DNA of 64,000 nucleotides, taken from Aeoliella mucimassa (GTDB lineage Bacteria > Planctomycetota > Planctomycetia > Pirellulales > Lacipirellulaceae). The notes beneath the pieces are model-generated. The model had not been told where the DNA came from. It worked only from the letters and a program-made list of their open reading frames with translations, and did no database searches. The translations under genes were made by a program, and so were the position numbers. Positions within the stretch are counted from its first letter, which is position 1, and each line of letters opens with the position of its first letter. This document shows, piece by piece, positions 18,311-26,514 of this stretch. Location of the stretch: positions 1 through 64,000 of the forward strand of contig NZ_CP036278.1 of NCBI RefSeq assembly GCF_007748035.1, written 5' to 3'.

Positions 18311-18773
18311 ATCTAAGCATCAAATTCACCCTCCGCTGGCCCAATTTCAGGAACACGGGTCGGGCTATCAGGCCCGGGGAGGTGGGAAGCGGAGTACGCG
18401 TCTTACTGTTTCAAATTCGGCAACTGGGTAGCACCCAATCAGATAATGAAGTAGTGATAAGGATCCAAGCAGACTCAGGACCGGGGAGGGTAGCACCAGA
18501 ACGCGGCGCTTCGATTGAAACAAACCGTTCCCTGGGACTAGCGTCCAGGCCACGCGCTATCGCCGCTGCGCGGCTGGGATGAGCGGATCACGGCCAAAGA
18601 CACGCCCCCATTTCCTGAAAGGGAAACGTCTCTCAGCGAAGGGAGGGCGTGACCAACAGTCTCACCGTAGCTTCAACGTTTCACAAAATGTGAACGCGGG
18701 TGTTTAGCAAGAGCCTTTAGTATAGTCACCACCATGACTGTCGGTTCGAAGGGACAGTCATATGGTTAGCGCC
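18311..18773. other. Non-coding region with structured segment
   Basis: No convincing gene. Two structures are visible. At 18601-18651 a CACGCCC/GGGCGTG stem (18601-18607 with 18645-18651) encloses an inner TTTCC/GGAAA hairpin (18611-18615 with 18622-18626) and a possible second hairpin, a three-way-junction layout. At 18734-18761 a perfect 9-bp stem ATGACTGTC/GACAGTCAT lies just past the stop of the minus-strand gene and could end its transcript. A GGCTATCAGGCCCGG word at 18363 was considered as SRP RNA and rejected. Confidence 0.35.
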
Positions 18774-19013
18774 TCACGCATTCGCTTGCTCACGCAGAAT
18801 TGTGATGGACTCGCACTGGAGGCATTTGTAGGCGCACTTGACCGCCCGCTTCTTATTTAGCAAATGCGAATGGAAAATGGTCTCCCCAGTTGGTCCCGGA
18901 AGTAGCGGATTGAATTCAGGTGGGTCTTTTCTCCAGAACAATCCACCAGCCAACACATGGTCGAGCCAGGTATAGCCCTCTTCCATTTCAGTTTGGCACT
19001 GTGGGCATCGCAC
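18774..19013 (-). CDS. Small zinc-ribbon protein (DUF6487-like)
   Basis: A 79-residue protein opening MRCPQCQTEMEEG and closing with a second Cys pair KCLQCESI, the C-x-x-C ... C-x-x-C arrangement of a small zinc ribbon. The first 30 residues (CPxCxxxMxxGYTWLDHVL) resemble the DUF6487-type family of short zinc-ribbon proteins. Three GTG starts are in frame; GTG 19013 is chosen because GGAG lies 8 bases upstream and it starts right before the first Cys. Function unknown; nucleic-acid or protein binding is typical of such ribbons but cannot be shown. Confidence 0.65.
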   Translation of the reverse strand: MRCPQCQTEMEEGYTWLDHVLAGGLFWRKDPPEFNPLLPGPTGETIFHSHLLNKKRAVKCAYKCLQCESITILREQANA

Positions 19014-19116
19014 GGCATTCACTCCAGTTACTAGCACGTATCAAACAGGCAATCTACCAAGTCCCTAACTCACCTGCCAGCTCGATCCATTGCCCCGCGT
19101 AGCCCCGCCTCCTCCC

Positions 19117-20727
19117 TCACGCGAAGCGGCGGTAGCATGCTACGAGCAACGCTGCCATCGACACGAGTGCGACCGAGGTGGGTTCGGGGATCGAATTAGT
19201 CGACCAGAGGGCGACGCCGTGGCGTCCGTCGGCCAGGCTGAAGCGATAGGCGATTTGCCCTGCGTTGTTAAAGCCATCTTCCTCGTAGCCAGAATTGCTG
19301 ATGTTCTGTTGCAGCCCGAGGTCTGTGATGATGCTTCCCAGCAGCGGCGTGCCGGTGCGGACGACCTCTTGCAGTCCATCGACTTCGTTGAAGTAGTAGA
19401 TCGCAGCATCTTCGTTGCCGGAGGCCGTGTCGTTGAGGTCGGCCAGAAAAGCCACTTCCCCAGCATCGTTAAACATTGGCCGGATGCTCATGTTTGGAGC
19501 AGAACTAGAGATCGGCAGGAATCTCGGCAGGTCGATGGTGCCATCGCCGCTAGGGGCAAGTTGGCCTTCGCGAACGATTTCGACCAGGCCGCTCGTGTCG
19601 TAGCGATACAGTCCCACGTTCTCGCGGTCGAGTTCGGCATTCGGATCGTCGGTCAGCAGTGCGTAGAATGCGAGATCGCCTTCGTCGTTCAGGGAAGGTC
19701 GGCCGAATCCAGCGAACGTGTCGCCGCCAGGAACGGTTTCGCCTTCGCGAACTACGGCCGTAGCGCCATTGGGGGTGTCGACCACGAACAGACCGAGGCC
19801 GTTGCCTGCAGGAGTCGATGCGTCGGCGACACTTCCGTAGAAGGCGACGCGACCGTGGGCATTCATCGACGGGTTGTATAACTCAAGCAGAAGGGAACCA
19901 TCGACATTCGGCGAGGTGGTGGGATCTCCGCTTCGAAACAGCAGTTCCCGACCAACGCCGGGTGTATCGCGAAAGATGGCAGGTCGTTCGGGCAGTCCCG
20001 CTCGGGCGATGCGAGGAGTATAGAGTGTTTGCCCTGCATCATTTAGCGCGGGATAGAAAGCACCGCCAACCACCCCTTCCCCATCGGGCGCCGGCTGCCC
20101 TACTGTGGCGAGTGTAGCTAAGCCAGTCGTTGAATCGAAGAGCACCGCTGATTCAGGGCCTGAACCGTCGACAAGTCGCAAAGACAGGCCCAAGCGTCCA
20201 TTAGCATCGAGGTCGTTGATGCGGATAAAATCGACTCTATCTCCACCGGGGGCCGAATCGCCTTCGTGTACCACGATCGTTGGCGCGGTGTAGCCGTTGT
20301 TAAGTACCGCGCTGGTGCTGTTGGCCAGCGGCGAGTTGTCCGTAGCGACGTCTCGCTGCTCGTAGGCGACCACGCCGGAATCGTTGATGGCTCGGACGAC
20401 AAAGGAGCTTGCCAGCGAATCAGGCGTGATGCCGGGATCGCCGGTTTTCACGAGTTCTTGCAGGGGATTGATGCCATCGCCAACGTAGACACCGCCTGCG
20501 AGCACGGGGCTGAAATAGCCTCCGACTCGAAAGCCGCTAAACGCCGCCTGGCCAGCTTCGTTGAGTACCGGACTGGAGAACGTGGGGGTCGGATCGCCGT
20601 TGGCGGGGCCTTCGCCGTTGTCGACAGCGATCACGATCGTTGCACAGCAGGCAACACGGCTGTCGGCCATGAGGAAACCGAGTACCAAAGCGCATGAAAC
20701 AACAGGTGCCAGGCCGCGAACAAGCAT
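19117..20727 (-). CDS. NxxGxxAF-repeat PEP-CTERM surface protein
   Basis: A 536-residue exported protein. A signal peptide (LAPVVSCALVLGFLMADSR) is followed by about eight tandem repeats with the core (L/I/F)N-x-x-G-x-x-A-(F/Y): LNEAGQAAFSG, INDSGVVAY, LNDAGQTLY, MNAHGRVAFYG, LNDEGDLAFYA, FNDAGEVAFLA and FNNAGQIAYR among them, with VREG(E/Q)xxPxGD linkers. This matches the choice-of-anchor NxxGxxAF repeat family, probably a beta-propeller-like surface domain. The C-terminus has IPEPTS, a hydrophobic segment and CYRRFA: a PEP-CTERM anchor. Function unknown. No enzyme motif is visible, so an adhesion or matrix role is a guess. Confidence 0.85.
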   Translation of the reverse strand: MLVRGLAPVVSCALVLGFLMADSRVACCATIVIAVDNGEGPANGDPTPTFSSPVLNEAGQAAFSGFRVGGYFSPVLAGGVYVGDGINPLQELVKTGDPGITPDSLASSFVVRAINDSGVVAYEQRDVATDNSPLANSTSAVLNNGYTAPTIVVHEGDSAPGGDRVDFIRINDLDANGRLGLSLRLVDGSGPESAVLFDSTTGLATLATVGQPAPDGEGVVGGAFYPALNDAGQTLYTPRIARAGLPERPAIFRDTPGVGRELLFRSGDPTTSPNVDGSLLLELYNPSMNAHGRVAFYGSVADASTPAGNGLGLFVVDTPNGATAVVREGETVPGGDTFAGFGRPSLNDEGDLAFYALLTDDPNAELDRENVGLYRYDTSGLVEIVREGQLAPSGDGTIDLPRFLPISSSAPNMSIRPMFNDAGEVAFLADLNDTASGNEDAAIYYFNEVDGLQEVVRTGTPLLGSIITDLGLQQNISNSGYEEDGFNNAGQIAYRFSLADGRHGVALWSTNSIPEPTSVALVSMAALLVACYRRFA

Positions 20728-21077
20728 TAGTCAATCTACCTATACTGTGGGAACGACTTCGAAAGATCAGCTTGAAGTCATCCAGCCAACGACGGACAAA
20801 AAATATCACATTTAAGTGGCTAGAGAGGCGGCAGCACTCCCCCGATTGTGCCACACCCAGATTAGCTATACGTGCTCGGAGGTCAAGATAATTCCTAGCG
20901 AAACGATGTATTTTTTGCAGAGAGAGGGGCAAGAAACACCAGCACGCATTCGTGTTCGAAAAGAGCTTGTGACTGGAAATCGCAAGCTTTGCCGGCGTGG
21001 AAGTGTTCCCGTATGATGTCGTCCATCGATAGAGGCTTCCACCCACTCCTACATCCCCCAACCTTGGCGGTCCGACG
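20728..21077. other. Intergenic region between divergent genes
   Basis: About 350 bases separate the divergent starts at 20727 (minus) and 21078 (plus), so promoters for both genes are expected here. No clear -35/-10 pair, operator or repeat was recognised and no reading frame has a credible start and composition. Confidence 0.3.
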
Positions 21078-21785
21078 GTGAAAATCGAACGAGTAAATCG
21101 ACGTCCTTTTCGGCTGGTCCCTTCCGATCAAGGACCTCATCGCTTCGGCGGTGTTTCCACGGTGAACGGCTCGACGCCCAGTGGTTCGACGGTTCCGCTG
21201 CAGTTAGTGCTGGAACTGGATCTGACGGACAAGAAGTTGCCGGTCGAGGCCGACGCGCCGCTTGCCCGGCTGCCGCTTTTCTACCCATTCAAGTACGGGT
21301 GCGGAGGCCCCGAGGTGCAGTACGCAGTACTTAGCGACAACGAAATTCAGATTCTTTACATGTCGGATCCTGAGCCTGACGAACCGGACGAGCAGTACGT
21401 GCAGGTCGACCAGCTTCCAAGCGTTGCCTTAGCACTCGAACCACTGAGTTACGAGCAAGCCCGGATTATGACCTTCATGGAATACAACGGGTACTTCCAG
21501 GCGGAAGGGGATGACAAGCAACTGAGGAACGACTTGCACGATCCGTTCTATCTTCCCTTCGGTGGTCAACGGGGGTCCATCCCGAATGCAGGCGACGTGA
21601 TTTGCCGGAACCCCGAGTGCGAGTTCCACGATCGTAGCGTTCATTTCCAGTGCCTGACCATGGTGCCGCCGATCCCGGTCGCCGGCGATACCTCGTTCTG
21701 GTACGAGTACGAGGGAGACGTCGCCTTTTGCTTTGGGCTGTGCTACTACTGCGGAACGGTGATCGTGTTCAATGTGTGCACTTAG
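21078..21785 (+). CDS. Hypothetical cytoplasmic protein, 235 aa
   Basis: No family recognised. The protein has no signal peptide or transmembrane segment. It has an acidic middle (YMSDPEPDEPDEQYVQVD), a conserved-looking ICRNPECEFHDRSVHF with paired Cys, and a C-terminal CFGLCYYCGTVIVFNVCT. The Cys pairs suggest a zinc-binding fold of the kind seen in small cytoplasmic DUF proteins, but that is inference. GTG 21078 is the start. It stands alone between a surface-protein gene on the opposite strand and a DUF1559 gene. Confidence 0.7.
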   Translation: MKIERVNRRPFRLVPSDQGPHRFGGVSTVNGSTPSGSTVPLQLVLELDLTDKKLPVEADAPLARLPLFYPFKYGCGGPEVQYAVLSDNEIQILYMSDPEPDEPDEQYVQVDQLPSVALALEPLSYEQARIMTFMEYNGYFQAEGDDKQLRNDLHDPFYLPFGGQRGSIPNAGDVICRNPECEFHDRSVHFQCLTMVPPIPVAGDTSFWYEYEGDVAFCFGLCYYCGTVIVFNVCT

Positions 21786-22090
21786 CGTGGGTGTTCTGAT
21801 CGCTCCCATAGAATAACACCGAGGAAGCACCTGGTAGTTTCGTAGCGCCCTGCGATGTTATTCGGTCTGTTACCGAAGGGGAGTTCCGCGTTAGTTGCGA
21901 GCTTGCCCGAAGATTCCCCCCATTCTAAGAGCTAGAAAAGTCGGCAAAAACCTTTGATTTTGGCCCTGAAATTGTGGACAAGCAGGGACCGTTTGCGGTT
22001 AGAATGCTGATCCCCCTGGAGAAGAGGCGGGTTCCGGGCGTGTGGTAATGGCAATCGTTGTTGGCATCGATCACTAGAAAGGGCTTGCCT
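21786..22090. other. Intergenic region
   Basis: About 305 bases. A short GGTGTT/AACACC hairpin at about 21790-21822 may terminate the gene ending at 21785. TTAGAAT near 21998-22004 is a -10-like word for the downstream DUF1559 gene, but no matching -35 was found. An AGAAAGGG Shine-Dalgarno precedes 22091. Confidence 0.35.
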
Positions 22091-23119
22091 GTGGTGTTCC
22101 AAGTTCGCTTCTCTAAGTCGCGTCAAAGCGCGTTCACTCTCGTTGAGTTGCTGGTGGTGATTGCCATCATCGGTATGCTCGTCGCTTTGTTGATTCCGGC
22201 CGTGCAGTCGGCTCGCGAGGCGGCTCGGCTGATGCAGTGCAAGAGTCATTTGCGATCGATCGGCCTGGCGTCGATCATGCATCACGACGCCCTGCAAGCG
22301 TTTCCGCCAGCGCGGTTGCGAGCACGTAATGACTTCGGCGAGAACGCCTGTGAGAATACTCAAGCGTCGTGGTTGGTGCGTATTCTTCCCTACCTGGAAG
22401 AGGGCAACGCGGCCAACGACTGGCAGCTCTACAGCGAGTTTGAAGCGAACGCGTCGGACCTGCGCGAGTACTCGCCCGAGGTGTTTGTGTGCCCCACCCG
22501 GCGACGCTTAACCGAGGCGGTCATCCCGAGCGAAACGATCGAGCAGGAACTTTTCTACCCTTGTGGATGTAGCTACACCGAGCAAGTGAAGCTCACCAGC
22601 GGCGCGGTCGGCGACTATGGTGCGAACCATGGCGACTTCACCGGCGGCTCCTACAACAATGCGAAAGCTTACTGGCGCGGGGGCAACGGCACCGGCGTGA
22701 TCATCTCGAGCCGCCCGCGGTGCGGGGCCACTGGGCCGGTCGACTGGATGGACAAGATACGGATGAAAGACATCGTCGACGGCACCAGCAACACCGCGCT
22801 TGCCGGCGAGATGCACGTTCCGGAAACACGCTTGAGTCAGTATCCCGAGAACGGTCCCATGTACAACGGCAAAGACCTTACCGCCTTCGCCCGCATTGGG
22901 GGAGAAGGGGTACCGCTCGCCCGTGGGCCTAGCGACGTTTCGGTGCCGATCATCGGTTTCGGTAGCTGGCATCCCGGCGTCTGTCCGTTCGTGCTGGCCG
23001 ACGGCTCGGTCGATGCGATCGACAACTACGTCGACACGCAGGTGCTGCAGTCGTTGTGTCGCCGGAACGACGATTACGAGTTGGAAACCACTACCAGGCC
23101 GACCGGAGGCGTTCGCTAG
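22091..23119 (+). CDS. DUF1559 prepilin-type protein
   Basis: A 342-residue DUF1559 protein. The N-terminus has the prepilin signal ([21 protein letters not shown]) and QSAREAARLMQCKSHLRSIG, followed by FPPARLRARNDFGE, a Cys-bearing VFVCPTRRR, the DYGANHG segment, the family core VDGTSNTALAGEMHVP and C-terminal CPFVLADGSVDAIDNYVDTQVLQSL. GTG 22091 is chosen because AGAAAGGG lies 7 bases upstream; a TTG 11 codons earlier is in frame. It pairs with the downstream lipoprotein gene, a recurrent planctomycete arrangement. Confidence 0.9.
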   Translation: MVFQVRFSKSRQSAFTLVELLVVIAIIGMLVALLIPAVQSAREAARLMQCKSHLRSIGLASIMHHDALQAFPPARLRARNDFGENACENTQASWLVRILPYLEEGNAANDWQLYSEFEANASDLREYSPEVFVCPTRRRLTEAVIPSETIEQELFYPCGCSYTEQVKLTSGAVGDYGANHGDFTGGSYNNAKAYWRGGNGTGVIISSRPRCGATGPVDWMDKIRMKDIVDGTSNTALAGEMHVPETRLSQYPENGPMYNGKDLTAFARIGGEGVPLARGPSDVSVPIIGFGSWHPGVCPFVLADGSVDAIDNYVDTQVLQSLCRRNDDYELETTTRPTGGVR

Positions 23120-23125
23120 TCGACC

Positions 23126-23656
23126 GTGGAGGACATGATTCGTAGAAGTCACTCGAAGGATGAGTCGCTGGTGGAGAGAAACCTCCGACCCGTAGGCCAT
23201 CGTAATCCCAAGCTGCCAGCGCGGTGGATGCTGCTTGCGGCGTTGCTGACAGGCTGCCTGCAGGGATGCGACAGCGGCCGCCCGGCGGTCTATCCCGTGA
23301 CAGGCAGTGTGTCGTACAGCAATGGCATGCCGCTGCGGACCGGTTATGTGGAGTTCCTACCCACGGCCGGCGGCCCCTCGGCGCGGGCCGCTATCGAGCG
23401 CGATGGAACTTTCGCCCTGAGCACCTATGGGTCCGACGATGGAGCGATCGCCGGCGACTACATTGTGCTCGTCACGCAATCGACCCCACCGATGAACGCC
23501 GAAGTCGCCCGCAAACTTGGTCCCGAGCACGAGGACCACTCAGCATCGATTCAAGTGGTGTCGTTGAAATACGCCAGCCGCACGACCAGCGACTTGAAGT
23601 GCACGGTCGCCAAGCAGTCGGAGAACCACTTCGAACTCACGGTTGAGAGTGAATAG
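23126..23656 (+). CDS. Lipoprotein, carboxypeptidase-regulatory-like fold
   Basis: A 176-residue protein with an N-terminal hydrophobic stretch MLLAALLTGCLQGCDSG, giving lipobox-like LTGC or LQGC, so it is probably a lipoprotein. The mature part begins PVTGSVSYSNGMPLRTGYVEFLP, the pattern of planctomycete lipoproteins with a small beta-sandwich (carboxypeptidase regulatory-like) domain that follow DUF1559 genes. The GTG at 23126 and the ATG at 23135 are both possible starts. It begins 6 bases after the DUF1559 stop, so the two are co-transcribed. Function of the pair is not established; surface-associated assembly is a common guess. Confidence 0.7.
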   Translation: MEDMIRRSHSKDESLVERNLRPVGHRNPKLPARWMLLAALLTGCLQGCDSGRPAVYPVTGSVSYSNGMPLRTGYVEFLPTAGGPSARAAIERDGTFALSTYGSDDGAIAGDYIVLVTQSTPPMNAEVARKLGPEHEDHSASIQVVSLKYASRTTSDLKCTVAKQSENHFELTVESE

Positions 23657-23828
23657 GAGAGTGGAGGGCGGCGGAAGTGCCGCCTAGCTAGAAGCCCTCG
23701 GTATCGAGAGAACCATTGTCTGGCGACTTTCGCAATTCTCTCAGGCGTTCGATTTTCTTCTCTTGATCCGCGGGTGAGCGGTATGGAGTTGCTTTCGACC
23801 TTGAGAGGTCGAGATTGCGCTGTAGTGA
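23657..23828. other. Intergenic region
   Basis: No gene recognised. The downstream coding tail of the disrupted paralogue (minus strand) starts at its stop at 23829; see that entry. Confidence 0.4.
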
Positions 23829-24958
23829 CTAAAATGCTTCAAAGGAGATGTGAGGGAAAGCTTGTTCTAGTTCGACCAAATCTTCGAACGTAATCTCCAC
23901 GTCTTCCAGAGTGACTGTTCTGGTCTCAATTCCCTCTAGTAAGGCGTGATTTCTTCTTTCAAAAAGGCATTGCCGCATAGGGTAAGGTCATTGACTTTGA
24001 CCTTTACGCGGTCGGCCTTCTTAGAGATAGGAATCGCTGACCTGGAAGCAATGTCTTTACTCGTGTCAAAATATTCCGACCAGATTGTGAGTGAATCTAA
24101 GTAAACGAACTCTTGGGTCAAAGCCAAATCGTCCATGACCGCGGATGCTTCCTGTGGATCTGAGCTCCAGCTTCGCAAGGATAAGTCGACGTCGGCGTGG
24201 GTGACGTGGAGCAACTGGGGAGTCAAATGCTGATTCCCTAGCAGCCGGCTTAACCAGACCGGTCCAAAATAACTGCGGGAAGCATGTACTATGAGTCTAT
24301 GTTCTTCCATCAAATCCAGGGTGTCTTGTTCCCGCTCTTGCAAGCGACTGTGAAAATGGTACCAGCCTAAGAGGAGGCTAATGCAGGTGATGCCGACCAA
24401 GAGTTCCACGAGTCGAATTCGCAGTAGTCCCCCTCGCCAGCGAATCCATCGCTCGGTCGCCACGAGCGTTGTAACCAGTACCACGGCAAAGATCATCAGA
24501 TCAAGATACAGTAGCCAGTAATCAGCCCGCCAAGTATCGGTCTCCAACGGCCAATTGTCGAAATTGCTCCACGTGACCGGTTCGTACACTGGAACACCAA
24601 AGGTCTTGTCCTCCTCCCCCTCGACTTCAAATAGAGGCTCCGAGAAGACTCGGTCGGTTGTGGTGCCGATTTCATCCGCGGGATGCCCTTCGATACCACG
24701 CACAAAGCAGGGCCAAGGGTAGCCATGGATGTAAACACTGACATGCCCCCATTTAATACCATAGGGCAGATCTTCACCTGCTAACTCACATTGAACGTTG
24801 TGGGCTTGTCGATGGCTCCAGGTGTCTTCAGCACCGAAGTAACTCTCCTCCCCCGGCACCACAATGAGCACCATCGCCAGCGTCACCATGGCGGTTACAC
24901 ACCAAGTAAACGGGTGCAACCTTCGGCAGCGAGCGAGGATTCGGCGGAGGGGGTTCAT
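23829..24958 (-). pseudogene. Frameshifted membrane protein, paralogue of next gene
   Basis: The frame from ATG 24958 gives 340 residues ending EEITPY at a stop at 23936. In a second frame, coding resumes as LEGIETRTVTLEDVEIT and runs on through FEDLVELEQAFPHISFEAF to a stop at 23829. This matches the C-terminus of the adjacent paralogue (KLFLTNHRLTSAEVQQLM, RHPNIQ), so a one-base deletion near 23936-23960 has split the gene. The protein has a TM helix at the N-terminus (TWCVTAMVTLAMVLIVVP), a periplasmic domain, TM helices around WLLYLDLMIFAVVLVTTLV and LVELLVGITCISLLLGWY, and a leucine-rich C-terminal part. The N-terminal 111 bp are nearly identical to the paralogue. Function unknown. A sequencing error is an alternative to real decay. 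Confidence 0.7.
24847..24957. repeat. Near-identical 111-bp direct repeat, unit 1
   Basis: This stretch, the 5' coding end of the frameshifted paralogue, is repeated at 26137-26247 with an offset of 1290 bases and about three mismatches. The rest of the two genes has diverged to clearly lower identity. This suggests recent gene conversion of the 5' ends. Confidence 0.85.
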
Positions 24959-24970
24959 ACTTGGAAGTGG

Positions 24971-26248
24971 CTATTGGACTTGAATCAACGGATTATCTTC
25001 AATTTCGTTGATTGGATCAGAGCTGAAGGATGGCGATGGCGAGTCGTTTGGATCTCGACGTTCTGTACTACCGGTAGTACAGACCTGGATGTTGGGATGC
25101 CGATCCATCAGTTGCTGAACTTCGGCAGAGGTTAAGCGGTGGTTGGTGAGAAATAACTTCTCAACGGCGACTACATTTAATAACGCTTCTAAGTCCGCGT
25201 GTTTGAAATGTGTGCCATCGATGGCCAACTTTTGCACTTTGAGCAATGGCTCTGCAGGGAGCACCGCTTTTGAAAAATCGGGCAGTTTCTTTTTCGCAGT
25301 ATTCTCGGCGTCGAGCGACAGGGTAAGTTCTTCAAGGTAGTCGAGCTTAGCCAACTGTTTAAAATCGCTTTGCCAAAGCTCTTCCGCTTGACCATGCGTT
25401 GTATGCCCCAAGTACCGACATTCGGTGACGTGACGTAGGAAGTCAGGTAGCAATGGCTCGTAGCCAACGAGTTTCTGCAGCCAGAGTGGGGCCATGAGTT
25501 CACGATTAAGCTCGCCCACCGAAGCGTAAAGCTCATTCGTCAAACCTTCTTCAAATTGGGCTAAGCGGGCGTGATACTGTTGCCATCCCAGCGCAACACT
25601 GCAAAGTAATAGGACTCCCAAGAGTTCGACGAGACGAAACTTCAGCAATCCCCCTCGCCAGCGAATCCATTGCTCCGTACCAACTAGAGTAACCAGTGTT
25701 ACTCCTAGGAGTATGGATGAATCGAGTACCAGATTTACCCGGTACCATTGCTGGCTATCGCTCCGGAGAGGCCAATGATCGAAATTGGACCAAGTGATGC
25801 AGCGATGAGTCACTGGTGGTATTAGATCTGTTTCTGGATAGAACCAAATCCAAGGCGTTGAAGGAAGCGGTCGTGAGACGTAGTACGGAGTATAATCGTC
25901 ACCTCCGAATTTGAACTCAGGGACTACGTCTGGCTGCGAGAAGTCGATTAAGAAGGCACGACTACGTTCCAAGTAGGGCCACGGCCAGCCATGCTGGTAG
26001 CTAGTGGTGTAAACATCAGTCGTGCTGCGTGACAGATCTGGGTATCGTTCCCAAACCGTCTGTTCGGCCTTAAAGCGTAGCGCCACTCTTTCGGGCTTCT
26101 CGATAGATCGAATGGAAAAATAGGACGCGTTGATGTCCTCCCCCGGCACCACAATGAGCACCATCGCCAGCGTCACCGCGGCGGTTACACACCAAGTAAA
26201 CGGGTGCAACCTTCGGCAGCGAGCGAGGATTCGGCGGAGGGGGTACAT
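24971..26248 (-). CDS. Membrane protein with periplasmic domain and LRR-like tail
   Basis: A 425-residue protein opening MYPLRRILARCRRLHPFTW, one TM helix (CVTAAVTLAMVLIVVPG), a periplasmic domain containing TWSNFDHWPL, then two TM segments (about SILLGVTLVTLVGTEQW and FRLVELLGVLLLCSVAL) separated by a basic WIRWRGG turn. The C-terminal half has repeated L-x-x-L patterns (LDYLEELTLSLDA, KVQKLAIDG, LEALLNVVAVEKLFL) like leucine-rich repeats. ATG 26248 matches the paralogue's start; the longer frame is ignored. It lies 12 bases upstream of the paralogue's start, forming a tandem duplicate. Function unknown. Confidence 0.72.
   Translation of the reverse strand: MYPLRRILARCRRLHPFTWCVTAAVTLAMVLIVVPGEDINASYFSIRSIEKPERVALRFKAEQTVWERYPDLSRSTTDVYTTSYQHGWPWPYLERSRAFLIDFSQPDVVPEFKFGGDDYTPYYVSRPLPSTPWIWFYPETDLIPPVTHRCITWSNFDHWPLRSDSQQWYRVNLVLDSSILLGVTLVTLVGTEQWIRWRGGLLKFRLVELLGVLLLCSVALGWQQYHARLAQFEEGLTNELYASVGELNRELMAPLWLQKLVGYEPLLPDFLRHVTECRYLGHTTHGQAEELWQSDFKQLAKLDYLEELTLSLDAENTAKKKLPDFSKAVLPAEPLLKVQKLAIDGTHFKHADLEALLNVVAVEKLFLTNHRLTSAEVQQLMDRHPNIQVCTTGSTERRDPNDSPSPSFSSDPINEIEDNPLIQVQ
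26137..26247. repeat. Near-identical 111-bp direct repeat, unit 2
   Basis: Second unit of the direct repeat with 24847-24957, again the 5' coding end of a paralogue. The two mismatches inside are at the ATG/GCG of the alanine-valine-threonine stretch (AMVTL versus AAVTL). Confidence 0.85.
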
Positions 26249-26369
26249 GGCGGGCAAGTGAACAGGGCACGTGTCGGTTGGTCCCGGCGGGGCAGCAATC
26301 GATATTCTATGGTTGATTACCGGCGGAGTGCCGTATTTATTCACCGACCGCCACCCGCTCCCCTCCTAC

Positions 26370-26399
26370 TTGCGAGAATCTGCACAGGTCGGCTATAAT
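26370..26399 (+). promoter_or_regulatory. Sigma-70-like promoter
   Basis: TTGCGA at 26370-26375 and a perfect TATAAT at 26394-26399 with an 18-base spacer on the plus strand. Before the IS903-type insertion this would have read into the 29-residue basic protein gene at 27578; now the element lies between them. Confidence 0.45.
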
Positions 26400-26459
26400 C
26401 CAAGGTTCACGTATTATTCAGTAGTTCCACTAGGCCTTGTTGAACAATTAGTCACAAAC

Positions 26460-26507
26460 CTCCGTAAAAACTAACGTGGAATGGAACCACGTACCTTTTT
26501 TACGGAG
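26460..26507 (+). promoter_or_regulatory. Hairpin sequestering the transposase ribosome-binding site
   Basis: CTCCGTAAAAA at 26460-26470 pairs with TTTTTACGGAG at 26497-26507, and an inner ACGTGG/CCACGT (26474-26479 with 26487-26492) adds a second stem. The distal arm contains the GGAG Shine-Dalgarno of the transposase start at 26515. On a transcript entering from outside, the structure would hide the ribosome-binding site, as in IS10 and IS50; on a transcript starting inside it could be lost. Confidence 0.5.
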
Positions 26508-26514
26508 ATCGAAC

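Noticed and set aside
18363-18400. SRP RNA-like word GGCTATCAGGCCCGG followed by a purine-rich run
   Set aside because: The conserved GGAAG/AGCAG apical loop of SRP RNA is absent and no long closing stem is visible.
18744-18752. GGTTCGA resembling a tRNA T-loop
   Set aside because: It is the loop of a 9-bp hairpin with no acceptor, D or anticodon arms around it.
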